Shown in pieces: positions 52,710 through 60,719 of a stretch of 64,000 bases of DNA. Location: contig NZ_VFPH01000002.1 of NCBI RefSeq assembly GCF_006717045.1, positions 310,001 through 374,000 on the forward strand. Direction: 5' to 3'. How positions within the stretch are numbered: the first letter of the stretch is position 1; every line of letters begins with the position of its first letter. Made by a program: the position numbers and the translations under genes. Under the pieces are notes generated by a model. The model was not told the DNA's origin. It saw nothing but the letters and a program-made list of their open reading frames with translations, and made no database searches. The DNA is from Pseudonocardia cypriaca (GTDB lineage: Bacteria; Actinomycetota; Actinomycetes; Mycobacteriales; Pseudonocardiaceae).

Positions 52710-54266
52710 ATGACCGTCCAGGACCGGATCGAGACCGGTACCGACCTCGTCGCCACCCTCGCCTCGACCGCGCGGTCCGGCGCCGGCACCGGGGGTCCCG
52801 TCGCCCTGCCGATGCTCGTCGGTGGGCAGTGGACCGGCGCCGTGGACGGGGCGGTGTTCGACTCGTACGAGCCGCGCAACGGCGGGGTCTGGGCCACGCT
52901 CCCCCGGTCGTCGGCCGCGGACGTCGACCGCGCGGTCTCCGCGGCCCGCGGGGCGTTGACCGGCGCGTGGTCGCGGGTCAGCGCCGCCGACCGGGCCCGG
53001 TTCCTGATCCGCATCGCCGCGGTCGTCGACCGGCACCGCGAGGAGCTGGCCGTGATCGAGTCGCGCGACAACGGCAAGCCGCTGCGGGAGGTCCGCGCCG
53101 AGATCGACGCGATCGTGCGGTACTTCGAGTACTTCGCAGGCGTCTGCCAGACCGTCCTCGGCGAGACGCACCCACAGCCGGCATCGGCGTTCAGCTACAC
53201 CCGCCGCGAGCCCGTCGGGGTGGTGGGCGCGATCGTGCCGTGGAACTCCCCGCTGCTCATGCTGGCCTGGAAGCTCAGCCCGGCGATCGCGGGCGGCAAC
53301 ACGATCGTGCTCAAGCCCGCCGAGGAGACCTCGGTGTCCTCGATCGCCTTCGCGCACCTGATCGCCGAGGTCGGGCTGCCCGACGGGGTGTTCAACGTGG
53401 TGACCGGGTTCGGCGAGTCGGCGGGAGCCGCACTCGTGGCACACCCGCAGGTCGACAAGATCGCCTTCACCGGGTCGACCGAGGTGGGCAGGCAGATCGC
53501 CGCCACGGCCGCGGCCGACCTCAAGCTCGTCACGTTCGAGCTGGGCGGCAAGTCCCCGACGCTCGTCTTCGCCGACGCCGACCTCGACGCGGCCGTGCAC
53601 CGCACCGCGTACGGCATCTTCTCGGCGGCGGGCCAGACCTGCCAGGCGGCTTCGCGCATCCTCGTGCAGGACTCCGTGCACGACGAGTTCCTCGACCGGT
53701 TCGCCGCGCTCGCCCGGCGGATCCGGGTCGGGGACCCCCTGGCCGAGACGACCCAGATGGGCTCCCAGATCTCCGCGCAGCACCGCGACAAGATCGCCGG
53801 TTACGTGGAGAGCGGCACGCAGGAGGGCGCGACGCTCGTGTGCGGCGGCTCCCGGCCCACCGAGCCTGCGCTCGCCGACGGCTACTACTTCACCCCGACG
53901 ATCCTGGACGGCGTCGACAACTCGATGCGGATGGTCCGCGAGGAGATCTTCGGACCCGTGACCGGGGTGATGACCTTCACCGACGAGGCCGACGCACTGG
54001 CGAAGGCCAACGACACCGAGTACGGCCTCGCCGGGTCGGTCTGGACCCGCGACGTCGCCAGGGCCCACCGGGTCGCCGCCGGCATCGAAGCCGGGCTGAT
54101 CTGGGTCAACACCACCCGGACGATCAACCACCTCGTGCCGTTCGGCGGCTACAAGCAGTCCGGCTACGGCCGCGAGGGCGGCCTGCAGGTCATGGAGCAC
54201 TACACCCGGGTCAAGTCGGTGTGGGTGGACATGCAGGACGAGCTGCCGAACTGGTACGCGGACTGA
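52710..54266 (+). CDS. Aldehyde dehydrogenase
   Basis: This 518-aa NAD(P)-dependent enzyme has VPWNSPLLMLAWKLSPAIAGGNTIVLKPAEETS, the general base Glu277 in FELGGKSP and the catalytic Cys311 in GQTCQAASR. It converts the aldehyde made by the upstream dehydrogenase to a carboxylic acid. The next gene starts two bases after the stop. Confidence 0.94.
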   Translation: MTVQDRIETGTDLVATLASTARSGAGTGGPVALPMLVGGQWTGAVDGAVFDSYEPRNGGVWATLPRSSAADVDRAVSAARGALTGAWSRVSAADRARFLIRIAAVVDRHREELAVIESRDNGKPLREVRAEIDAIVRYFEYFAGVCQTVLGETHPQPASAFSYTRREPVGVVGAIVPWNSPLLMLAWKLSPAIAGGNTIVLKPAEETSVSSIAFAHLIAEVGLPDGVFNVVTGFGESAGAALVAHPQVDKIAFTGSTEVGRQIAATAAADLKLVTFELGGKSPTLVFADADLDAAVHRTAYGIFSAAGQTCQAASRILVQDSVHDEFLDRFAALARRIRVGDPLAETTQMGSQISAQHRDKIAGYVESGTQEGATLVCGGSRPTEPALADGYYFTPTILDGVDNSMRMVREEIFGPVTGVMTFTDEADALAKANDTEYGLAGSVWTRDVARAHRVAAGIEAGLIWVNTTRTINHLVPFGGYKQSGYGREGGLQVMEHYTRVKSVWVDMQDELPNWYAD

Positions 54267-54268
54267 CG

Positions 54269-55201
54269 ATGGGAGCGAGGAACCCCGCGCACCTGCGGCT
54301 GCGCACCCTGCTCTTCGTGCCCGGCGACCGCCCGGACCGGATCCCCAAGGCCGCCGCGGCCGGCGCCGACGGGATCGCGATCGACCTCGAGGACGCGGTC
54401 GCCCTGTCGCGCAAGGACGCGGCCCGTCGCTCGGTCACCGAGGTGCTCGGGGCCCTGCCGCCGAGCGGGCGGGTCGTCACGGTGCGGATCAACGCCGTCG
54501 ACAGCGGCCTCGCCGAGGCGGACGTCGACGCGCTCGAGCCGGTGCTCGACCGCGTCCACCTGGTGATCGTCCCGATGAGCTCCAGCCCGGACGCCGTCCG
54601 CGCGGCGGCCGCCCTCCTCGGTAAGGCCGAACGCCGGGCGGGCCTGGAACCGGGCCGCACGGGGATCATCCCGCTGGTCGAGACCGCGGCCGGGATCGCG
54701 GAGGCGCGCGACATCGCCGCCGCCGACGAGCGGGTGCACACGCTCGCCTTCGGCCCGGCCGACCTCTCCCGGGAGCTCGGGGTCACCCCCACCGCCGACG
54801 GCGAGGAGCTGTTCGTCGCGCGCTGCCAGCTGGTGCTGGCAGCGGCGGCCGCCGCGAAGCCGCAGCCGATCGACGGGCCGCACCTCGACCTCGACGACGC
54901 CGATGGCCTCGCGCGGTCCGCGGCGAAGGCGAGGCGCCTGGGGTTCGGGGGCAAGCAGGTGCTCCACCCCCGCCAGATCCCCGTCGTCGCCTCGGCGTTC
55001 GCCCCCGCCACCGGGGAGCTGCGGTGGGCGCGGCGCGTCGACGAGGCCTTCCGCGCGGCGGAAGCGGCCGGTGTCTCCTCCATCCGCCTCGACGACGGTA
55101 CGTTCGTCGACTACCCGATCGCCCACCGTGCCCGGGCCCTCCTCGCCGAGGACGACCCGCAGCACGGCCACGAGCAGAGCCCGAGGAAGCCCCCCGCATG
55201 A
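54269..55201 (+). CDS. HpcH/HpaI (CitE-like) acyl-CoA lyase
   Basis: This 310-aa protein has the CitE-type barrel: TLLFVPGDRPDRIPKAAAAGADGIAIDLEDAV, the Arg in VTVRINAVDS, IPLVETAAGI with the metal-binding Glu, and FGPADLSRELG. It ends with QVLHPRQIPVV. Relatives cleave malyl-CoA, citramalyl-CoA or similar beta-hydroxyacyl-CoA thioesters to a 2-oxoacid and an acyl-CoA. Its ATGA overlap with the next gene, a 2-oxoacid reductase, supports that role. Confidence 0.88.
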   Translation: MGARNPAHLRLRTLLFVPGDRPDRIPKAAAAGADGIAIDLEDAVALSRKDAARRSVTEVLGALPPSGRVVTVRINAVDSGLAEADVDALEPVLDRVHLVIVPMSSSPDAVRAAAALLGKAERRAGLEPGRTGIIPLVETAAGIAEARDIAAADERVHTLAFGPADLSRELGVTPTADGEELFVARCQLVLAAAAAAKPQPIDGPHLDLDDADGLARSAAKARRLGFGGKQVLHPRQIPVVASAFAPATGELRWARRVDEAFRAAEAAGVSSIRLDDGTFVDYPIAHRARALLAEDDPQHGHEQSPRKPPA

Positions 55202-56166
55202 GCCCCGACTCCCCGCGCATCGTCGTGACCCGCGCCCTTCCGCCCGCCGCGCTGGAGCCGCTGCACTCCGTCGGTCAGGTGTGGGTCTCTCCGCACGACC
55301 GGCCGCTGTCCGTCGCCGAGCTGCACCAGGCCGTCGACGGTGCGAGCGCGATCATCAGCATGCTCAACGACAAGATCGACGACGACGTCCTCGACGCGGC
55401 GGGCCCGAACCTGCGGATCGTCGCGAACACGGCCGTCGGCTACGACAACCTGGACGTGCCGGCGATCACCCACCGCGGGGTGCTCGCGACCAACACGCCC
55501 GGCGTGCTGGTCGACGCCACGGCCGACCTCACCATGGCCCTGCTCCTGGACGTCACCCGGCGGGTGTCCGAGGGCGACCGGCTCGTGCGCTCCGGGGCGG
55601 CGTGGTCGTGGGACATCTCGTTCATGCTCGGCTCCGGGCTGCAGGGCAAGCAGCTGGGCATCATCGGGATGGGGCACATCGGCCAGGCCGTGGCCGCGCG
55701 CGCCGCGGCGTTCGGGATGGACGTCGCGCACCACTCCCGGCGGCCTGTCGAGGCGGGCGGCTCCCGCCGGCTCCCCCTGGACGAGCTGCTGGCCACGTCG
55801 GACGTCGTGTCGCTGCACTGCCCGCTCACGGCGCAGACCCGCCACCTCATCGACGCCGAGGCGCTGCGGTCGATGAAGGGCAGCGCCTACCTGGTCAACA
55901 CCGCCCGCGGCCCGATCGTCGACGAGGCGGCGCTCGCCGCGGCCCTCGCCGGCGGCGAGATCGCGGGCGCCGCCCTGGACGTCTACGAGAACGAGCCCGA
56001 GGTGCACGACGGCCTGCGCGCGCTCCCCAACGTCGTGCTGGCCCCGCACCTCGGGTCGGCCACGGTCGAGACGCGGACCCGCATGGCCGAGCTGGCGGTG
56101 GAGAACGTCGTCGCCACGCTCCTCGGAAAGGATGCACCGACCCCGATATCGGTACCGTCCACCTGA
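55198..56166 (+). CDS. D-2-hydroxyacid dehydrogenase (glyoxylate/hydroxypyruvate reductase-like)
   Basis: This 322-aa protein has NTAVGYDNLDVPA, the nucleotide loop GIIGMGHIGQAVA, NTARGPIVDE with the substrate-binding Arg, the Glu in YENEPEVHD and the catalytic His in APHLGSAT. It reduces glyoxylate, hydroxypyruvate or another 2-oxoacid with NAD(P)H. It likely removes or uses the 2-oxoacid released by the CitE-like lyase. Confidence 0.92.
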   Translation: MSPDSPRIVVTRALPPAALEPLHSVGQVWVSPHDRPLSVAELHQAVDGASAIISMLNDKIDDDVLDAAGPNLRIVANTAVGYDNLDVPAITHRGVLATNTPGVLVDATADLTMALLLDVTRRVSEGDRLVRSGAAWSWDISFMLGSGLQGKQLGIIGMGHIGQAVAARAAAFGMDVAHHSRRPVEAGGSRRLPLDELLATSDVVSLHCPLTAQTRHLIDAEALRSMKGSAYLVNTARGPIVDEAALAAALAGGEIAGAALDVYENEPEVHDGLRALPNVVLAPHLGSATVETRTRMAELAVENVVATLLGKDAPTPISVPST

Positions 56167-56193
56167 CGCGAGGACATACCAGGAAGGGGCTCG

Positions 56194-56868
56194 ATGCCGG
56201 GCAAGCGGGATCGCGGTTCGACGACCAAGGCCGAAGAGGCCTTCACCGCGATCCGACGGCAGATCGAACGGGGGCAGCTCCCCGGCGGCGCGAAGCTGAC
56301 CCTGCAGAGCCTTTCGGACGAGATGCAGATGAGCCTGACGCCCATCCGCGAAGCGCTGCGGATGCTCCAGGCGCACGGTCTCGTCGAGTACCGCCCCCAC
56401 CACGGACACGTCGTCACCCGTTACTCGATCCCCCGCGCCGAGGAGATCTACCTGCTCCGCGAGACGCTCGAGCCGCTGGCGACCCGCCTCGCGGCGCAGC
56501 GGGCGTCCGAGCGGGAGCTCGAGGAGATCCGCGGGCTGCACGAGGAGTTCCGCGCCGCCGCCGAGAAGGAGGACGGTGAGCAGGGGGTGATCGTCGACCT
56601 CAACGCGCTGTGGCACCGGGCCGTGTACGAGGCCGCCCATTCCGGGTTCCTCGACGACTTCATCGACCGGCTCTGGACGGGCGTGCCGTACCAGGCGATC
56701 TGGTTCATCCACCGCCGCCACCGCTCGGTGCTCGACCACTCGGCGGTCACCGAGGCGCTGCTCGCGCACGAGGCCGACGCAGCGGGCTCGGCGATGCTCA
56801 ACCACATCGAGCGGGGCAAGAAGGCCACGATCGAGCACCTGCGCGCCATCGGTGCTCCCGAGACCTGA
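56194..56868 (+). CDS. GntR-family regulator with FCD domain
   Basis: This 224-aa protein has a winged helix-turn-helix (EEAFTAIRRQIERGQLPGGAKLTLQSLSDEMQMSLTPIREALRMLQAHGLVEYRPHHGHVV) and an all-helical FCD sensor with likely metal-binding His residues (LWHRAVYEAAHS, EAD...). It ends the catabolic operon and probably represses it at the TCAAA-n2-TTTGA site by the first start codon. Confidence 0.9.
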   Translation: MPGKRDRGSTTKAEEAFTAIRRQIERGQLPGGAKLTLQSLSDEMQMSLTPIREALRMLQAHGLVEYRPHHGHVVTRYSIPRAEEIYLLRETLEPLATRLAAQRASERELEEIRGLHEEFRAAAEKEDGEQGVIVDLNALWHRAVYEAAHSGFLDDFIDRLWTGVPYQAIWFIHRRHRSVLDHSAVTEALLAHEADAAGSAMLNHIERGKKATIEHLRAIGAPET

Positions 56869-56876
56869 CGCTCGTA

Positions 56877-56909
56877 GGTGCCGGCCACGGACCGCGGAGG
56901 GCCGGCACC
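56877..56909. terminator. Bidirectional hairpin terminator
   Basis: A perfect 10-bp stem GGTGCCGGCC/GGCCGGCACC with a 13-nt loop lies in the 62-bp gap between the convergent GntR and NTF2-like genes. No T-run follows, as is common in high-GC actinobacteria. Confidence 0.65.
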
Positions 56910-56930
56910 CTTGCCGAACGGGTGGCGCGG

Positions 56931-57431
56931 TCAGACGCCGCGGGTCCAGAACTCCTGCGCCGACCCCGTGAACGGCGTCGGGTCGCCTGCGAGGAAGAAC
57001 TCGTCCCACGCCGGTCCGTCGGAGAGCTCCCAGTGCTCCACAGCCAGTCCGTCCACGAAACGCCACGCGCCCATGCCGACGCGCGTCCAGCTCCATTCAC
57101 CGCGTGACGTGCGGAAGGTCCCGTGGATGACGCCGTAGTGGTCGTCGGCGAGGATCTGGTCGATCTCGAGGGGTTGGACGTTGGCGTCGGCGAGACTCGC
57201 CCGCCGCTCGACGTAGCGGCGCAGGAAGTCCATTCCCCCGGTCGCCGCCAGGCGCACGCCACCGGTGTGGATCACCATGTCCGGAGACATCCGCTCCATC
57301 ACCTCGATGACGTGCTCCTGTTGCCGCCGGAGCCGCTCGTCCTCGCTGAGCCTCGGATCGGTCGCGATCGCCGCACCGCCCCGGTACATCGCGGCCAGCC
57401 ACAGGGCGTTCGGATGACTGTCGGACAGCAT
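56931..57431 (-). CDS. SnoaL-like (NTF2-fold) protein
   Basis: This 166-aa protein has the NTF2-type pattern: RRQQEHVIEVMERMSPDMVIHTGGVRLAATGGMDFLRRYVERR then strands GVIHGTFRTSRGEWSWTRVGMGAWRFVDGLAVEHWEL. Activity unknown. It is the second gene of a minus-strand pair with a cupin 10 bp upstream and may work with it on the same small molecule. Confidence 0.75.
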   Translation of the reverse strand: MLSDSHPNALWLAAMYRGGAAIATDPRLSEDERLRRQQEHVIEVMERMSPDMVIHTGGVRLAATGGMDFLRRYVERRASLADANVQPLEIDQILADDHYGVIHGTFRTSRGEWSWTRVGMGAWRFVDGLAVEHWELSDGPAWDEFFLAGDPTPFTGSAQEFWTRGV

Positions 57432-57441
57432 GACCTCTCCT

Positions 57442-57858
57442 CTACTTCACGCTGTGGGGACGCGAGGTCGTGCCACGGCCGTTGGTCTGGTGCGGGAGCG
57501 GACCCGCGCTGGGCGACTCCTCGCTGACCAACTCGACGATGTAGTGCGTCACCGGGTGGTCCTCGAGGTTGCGGATCCGGTGCGGCGGCAACGGGCCGTC
57601 ACGTCCGACGGTCCTGAAGAAGGCGAAGCCACGCTCCGCCTCCTGCGCCACTCGCCAGTCGGTCTCCCCGTACTCCTGGCCCTGCGACCTGCCCGGCTCC
57701 GGCCACAGGACGAGGTGGTCGAAGTGGTGCTGGTGGAACTCGCAGGCCTCGCCGCCCTCGAGGGTCATCGCCCACACCCGCACCCGGTCGTTCGCGAACA
57801 CCAGCTCGTTGCCGGGGTCCGACGAGAAGCTCGGAGGGACGGGGCCGGATCGAGACAT
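57442..57858 (-). CDS. Small cupin-fold protein
   Basis: This 138-aa protein has a cupin core with metal-ligand-like residues in CEFHQHHFDHLVLW and a second motif (PLPPHRIRNLEDHPVTHYIVELV). It may bind a metal and act as an isomerase, dioxygenase or sensor. Its start region faces the RraA-like gene, so the two share a promoter region that contains TetR operators. Confidence 0.78.
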   Translation of the reverse strand: MSRSGPVPPSFSSDPGNELVFANDRVRVWAMTLEGGEACEFHQHHFDHLVLWPEPGRSQGQEYGETDWRVAQEAERGFAFFRTVGRDGPLPPHRIRNLEDHPVTHYIVELVSEESPSAGPLPHQTNGRGTTSRPHSVK

Positions 57859-57941
57859 CGAGGACTCCTCCTGATCGGGGGGCGGCGCGTGGAGCGGGCC
57901 GGCCGCGCGTCGAGGCCCGTTGCGATTGAACCATAGTACTC

Positions 57942-57953
57942 TCTCATCTGAGA
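57942..57953. promoter_or_regulatory. TetR operator TCTCA-n2-TGAGA (promoter side of RraA/cupin genes)
   Basis: A perfect dyad TCTCA-TC-TGAGA, followed 6 bp later by a weaker copy TCTCA-CT-CGAGA (57960-57971), lies between the cupin and RraA-like genes. The same TCTCA-n2-TGAGA core is found upstream of the TetR gene at 58870. Confidence 0.68.
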
Positions 57954-57971
57954 ATGTCGTCTCACTCGAGA

Positions 57972-58643
57972 ATGAGGTCGCTCATCGTGTTCATCTCCGC
58001 AGTCACGGACAACCTGTCCGTCACCGCCGGCTGGGAGCGCACGGCGCCGGACGACATCCGCCGCCTCGGCGAGGTGCCCACCGCCAACGTCGGCGACGCC
58101 CTTGCCCGGATGACCGTGATCGACGGGATCCGCCTGGTCACCGAGCGCTGCGAGCTCCTCGGCAACGCCCTGACCGTCGACGTCCGGGCGGGGGACAACC
58201 TCGCCATCCACCGGGCGCTGGACGACGCGCATCCCGGCGATGTGCTCGTCGTCAACGGGCACGGGGACACCACCCGCGCGCTGATCGGCGACCTGATCGG
58301 CGAGATCATGATCTCGGCCGGGGTCACGGGCGCGGTCATCGACGGGGCGGTGCGGGACGTGCGGGCCCTGTCGGAGCTGGGCCTCACCGTCTACGCCCGT
58401 GCGGTCACCCCGGCCGGTCCGTTCAAGGACGGTCCCGGCTCGATCGGTGTCCCGGTGGCGGTGGGAGGCGTGGTCGTCGCACCCGGTGATGTGATCGTCG
58501 GGGACGCCGACGGCGTCGTCGTCGTGCCACGGCGCCGGGTCGAGGAGGTCCTCGGCTCGGTCGACGGCATCGTCGCGAAGGAAGAGGCCCTGCGGCAGGC
58601 CGTCCTCGCCGCTCGGAGCGGCCGTGCGGCGACCGGTCGATGA
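57972..58643 (+). CDS. RraA-like aldolase/decarboxylase
   Basis: This 223-aa protein belongs to the RraA/HMG-aldolase fold: PTANVGDALARM, GDNLAIHRALDDAHPGDVLVVNGHGDTTRALIGDLIGEIMISAGVTGAVIDGAVRDVRAL. The Gly-rich pocket and Arg-Asp pair (GAVRDV) bind metal and 2-oxoacid. Family enzymes cleave 4-hydroxy-4-methyl-2-oxoglutarate or decarboxylate oxaloacetate. The ATG at 57972 directly follows two TetR-type dyads, so it is likely regulated by the TetR at 58870. Confidence 0.85.
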   Translation: MRSLIVFISAVTDNLSVTAGWERTAPDDIRRLGEVPTANVGDALARMTVIDGIRLVTERCELLGNALTVDVRAGDNLAIHRALDDAHPGDVLVVNGHGDTTRALIGDLIGEIMISAGVTGAVIDGAVRDVRALSELGLTVYARAVTPAGPFKDGPGSIGVPVAVGGVVVAPGDVIVGDADGVVVVPRRRVEEVLGSVDGIVAKEEALRQAVLAARSGRAATGR

Positions 58644-58827
58644 CGCCTCTACCCGGGTCGCCCGCGAGCTCGCCGAGCGGGGCGTGCTGGTTCGCGCCGG
58701 CGCCGAGTGCGGGCCCTCGGGCGAGGGGCACGTGCGGATCTCGTTCGCCGCTTCGGAGGACGACCTGCGCACCGGGCCGGCTCGCATCGTCCGTTACGTC
58801 GAGGACCAACTCGAATATCTCAAATGA
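58624..58827 (+). pseudogene. C-terminal fragment of a PLP aminotransferase
   Basis: The short frame encodes VARELAERGVLVRAGAECGPSGEGHVRISFAASEDDLRTGPARIVRYVEDQL, the C-terminal small-domain end of class I/II aminotransferases, including the Arg in HVRISFA that binds the substrate carboxylate. The PLP-binding main domain is absent. It overlaps the RraA end by 20 bp, so a deletion fused the two. Confidence 0.7.
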
Positions 58828-58832
58828 GATAT
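58815..58832. promoter_or_regulatory. TetR operator, perfect 18-bp dyad
   Basis: ATATCTCA-AA-TGAGATAT has perfect 8-bp arms and lies 38 bp upstream of the TetR start at 58870. It shares its TCTCA-n2-TGAGA core with the sites before the RraA-like gene. Confidence 0.75.
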
Positions 58833-58869
58833 CGTTCCCAGCGGGTCATGGCGAGTCCGAGGAGATCGA

Positions 58870-59484
58870 GTGAGCGGTCAGCAGGCGTCGCAGGAAGCGC
58901 GCAGGCTGCGCAGCGACACCCGCCGCAACCGACGACGGCTCCTCGAGGCAGCCGGCCAGATCGCCAGGGAGTCGCCGGACCAGCTGACCATGAAGGACGT
59001 CGCGAACCGCGCCGAGATCGGACCGGCAACGGCCTACCGCTACTACTCCACGATGGACGACGTCCTGGCGGCGTACGTGCTCGGCGTCGTGGAGGAGCTG
59101 CGGGACTTCAGCGCCTCCTGCAGCGCCGCGGGCCGCCCGCTGTTCGACGCGGTCGTCGACCGGTGGCTCGACCTGCTGGCCGAGCACGGTCCGGTGATGG
59201 TCCAGCTCCGCTCCCGGCGCGGCTTCCTCGAACGGCTCCACGACGGCAACGAGACGATCGTCGCGGTCCGGGACGCCTGGAGCCGTCCCGTCGAGGGGCT
59301 ACTGGCCGATCTCGGACTCCCGGCGCAGATGCTCGAGCACGCGTTGTTCCTCCACAACATGATGTACGACCCGCGGGAGATCCACGACCTCCTCCAGGAG
59401 ACCGGCATGTCCCGCCGCGAGGTCGTCGTCCGCCTGACCGAGGCCTACCTCGGCGCGCTACGCGGGTGGGTGAGGGCGGGCTGA
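58870..59484 (+). CDS. TetR-family regulator
   Basis: This 204-aa protein has a TetR helix-turn-helix (RLLEAAGQIARESPDQLTMKDVANRAEIGPATAYRYYSTMDDVLAAYVL) and a helical ligand domain. The GTG start has GGAG five bases upstream. A perfect operator-like dyad before it and the same core before the RraA/cupin genes indicate autoregulation plus control of that divergent pair. Confidence 0.88.
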   Translation: MSGQQASQEARRLRSDTRRNRRRLLEAAGQIARESPDQLTMKDVANRAEIGPATAYRYYSTMDDVLAAYVLGVVEELRDFSASCSAAGRPLFDAVVDRWLDLLAEHGPVMVQLRSRRGFLERLHDGNETIVAVRDAWSRPVEGLLADLGLPAQMLEHALFLHNMMYDPREIHDLLQETGMSRREVVVRLTEAYLGALRGWVRAG

Positions 59485-59506
59485 CCGCTCGCCCCCCATC
59501 CCGAGA

Positions 59507-60685
59507 TCATCCGACCGGAACGCTCCCCCGCCGTCGCTGCCGTGCCTTGATGGCGAGACGCAGCACCACCGAGCGAAGTGCCTCGACGGGACGGCTCGAC
59601 GGCACGAACATCTGCTGCTTCAACCGTGCGATCCGCTGGTGCTTCGTGATGAAGGGGCGCAGCCGCGACTCCCAGGCGGACAGTGCGGCGTCGAGGTCGT
59701 CCGGGTTGTCCCGCAGCGCCCTGCCCAGCTCGGCGCCACCTCGGAGGGCGGATGTCGCCCCCATCCCCGAGTAGAGGTTCGGACACCACGCCGCGTCGCC
59801 GAGGAGCACGACCCGTCCGCTGCTCCACCGGGGCATCTTCACCTGGTGCACCGAGTCGAACAGGAACTCGGGAGCCTCCTCCAGCGAGTCGAGGGCGTGC
59901 CGCACCACGGGGTCGTCCATGCCGGAGAAGACGGTGCGCAGGCGCTGGACCGGAGATCCGGTGAACTGGCCGGCGACGTCATCGGTGCGGTAGGTCAGCA
60001 GGACGGTCGGGGCCCGGTCGGCCAACCCGAACACCCACACGGCACGGCCCGAGCGGGCGCTGATGATGCTGTCCGCCGCGGCGAAGGAGGGCACCTGCTC
60101 GGGGAGCTGGAACGCGCAGATCATCGCGTTCCACGTCGTCATGTAGTCCTCGTGCGGGCCGAAGACCATCCGGCGGACGTTCGACCGCAGCCCGTCCGCG
60201 CCGACGACCAGGTCGACGCTCTCCCGGTACTGCGCGCCGGTACGGGCATCCGCGAGCAGCACCTGGACGTCCACGCCGGTGTCGACGATCTCGACGGGCG
60301 TCGTCTCGAACCGCACCTCGACCGGTTCGGCACCCGCTCCGTCCCCGGAGACGGCCTGCCAGAGCGCGGCTTCGACGTCCCCGCGGAGCACTGCTGCGGG
60401 ATCGCCCGGCTGGTGCAGGAACCCCATACCCGGCTCACGGGTCCCACGACGGGTCAGCGACCACGCGTTCCCGCCATCGGGTGGGTTGCGGGTGTGCAGG
60501 TGGCCGTCGATGCCCAGGTCGACCGCCGCCTGCCGCCCCTCCGGCATCAGCCCGACGAAGTAGCCACCCCGTCGGCGCTCCGGCGCCCGCTCGATGATCA
60601 CCGGCGTCCATCCGGCCTGCCGGAGCCCGATCGCGGCGGCCATGCCGGCGATCCCCAGCCCGATGACCAAGGCTCTCTTCTGCAC
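59507..60685 (-). CDS. FAD-dependent monooxygenase
   Basis: This 392-aa protein has the FAD-binding GLGIAGMAAAIGLRQAGWTPVIIER start, the DLVVGADGLRSNVRR loop and the VVLLGDAAWCPNLYSGMGATSALRGGAEL segment of PHBH-type flavin hydroxylases. It hydroxylates or epoxidises an aromatic or polyketide-like compound with NAD(P)H and oxygen. It is followed upstream on the same strand by an MDR reductase (35 bp away), so the two may be one TetR-controlled unit. Confidence 0.9.
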   Translation of the reverse strand: MQKRALVIGLGIAGMAAAIGLRQAGWTPVIIERAPERRRGGYFVGLMPEGRQAAVDLGIDGHLHTRNPPDGGNAWSLTRRGTREPGMGFLHQPGDPAAVLRGDVEAALWQAVSGDGAGAEPVEVRFETTPVEIVDTGVDVQVLLADARTGAQYRESVDLVVGADGLRSNVRRMVFGPHEDYMTTWNAMICAFQLPEQVPSFAAADSIISARSGRAVWVFGLADRAPTVLLTYRTDDVAGQFTGSPVQRLRTVFSGMDDPVVRHALDSLEEAPEFLFDSVHQVKMPRWSSGRVVLLGDAAWCPNLYSGMGATSALRGGAELGRALRDNPDDLDAALSAWESRLRPFITKHQRIARLKQQMFVPSSRPVEALRSVVLRLAIKARQRRRGSVPVG

Positions 60686-60719
60686 GGTGCCCTCCTCGTT
60701 GTGTCTCGAACCGGCGCGA

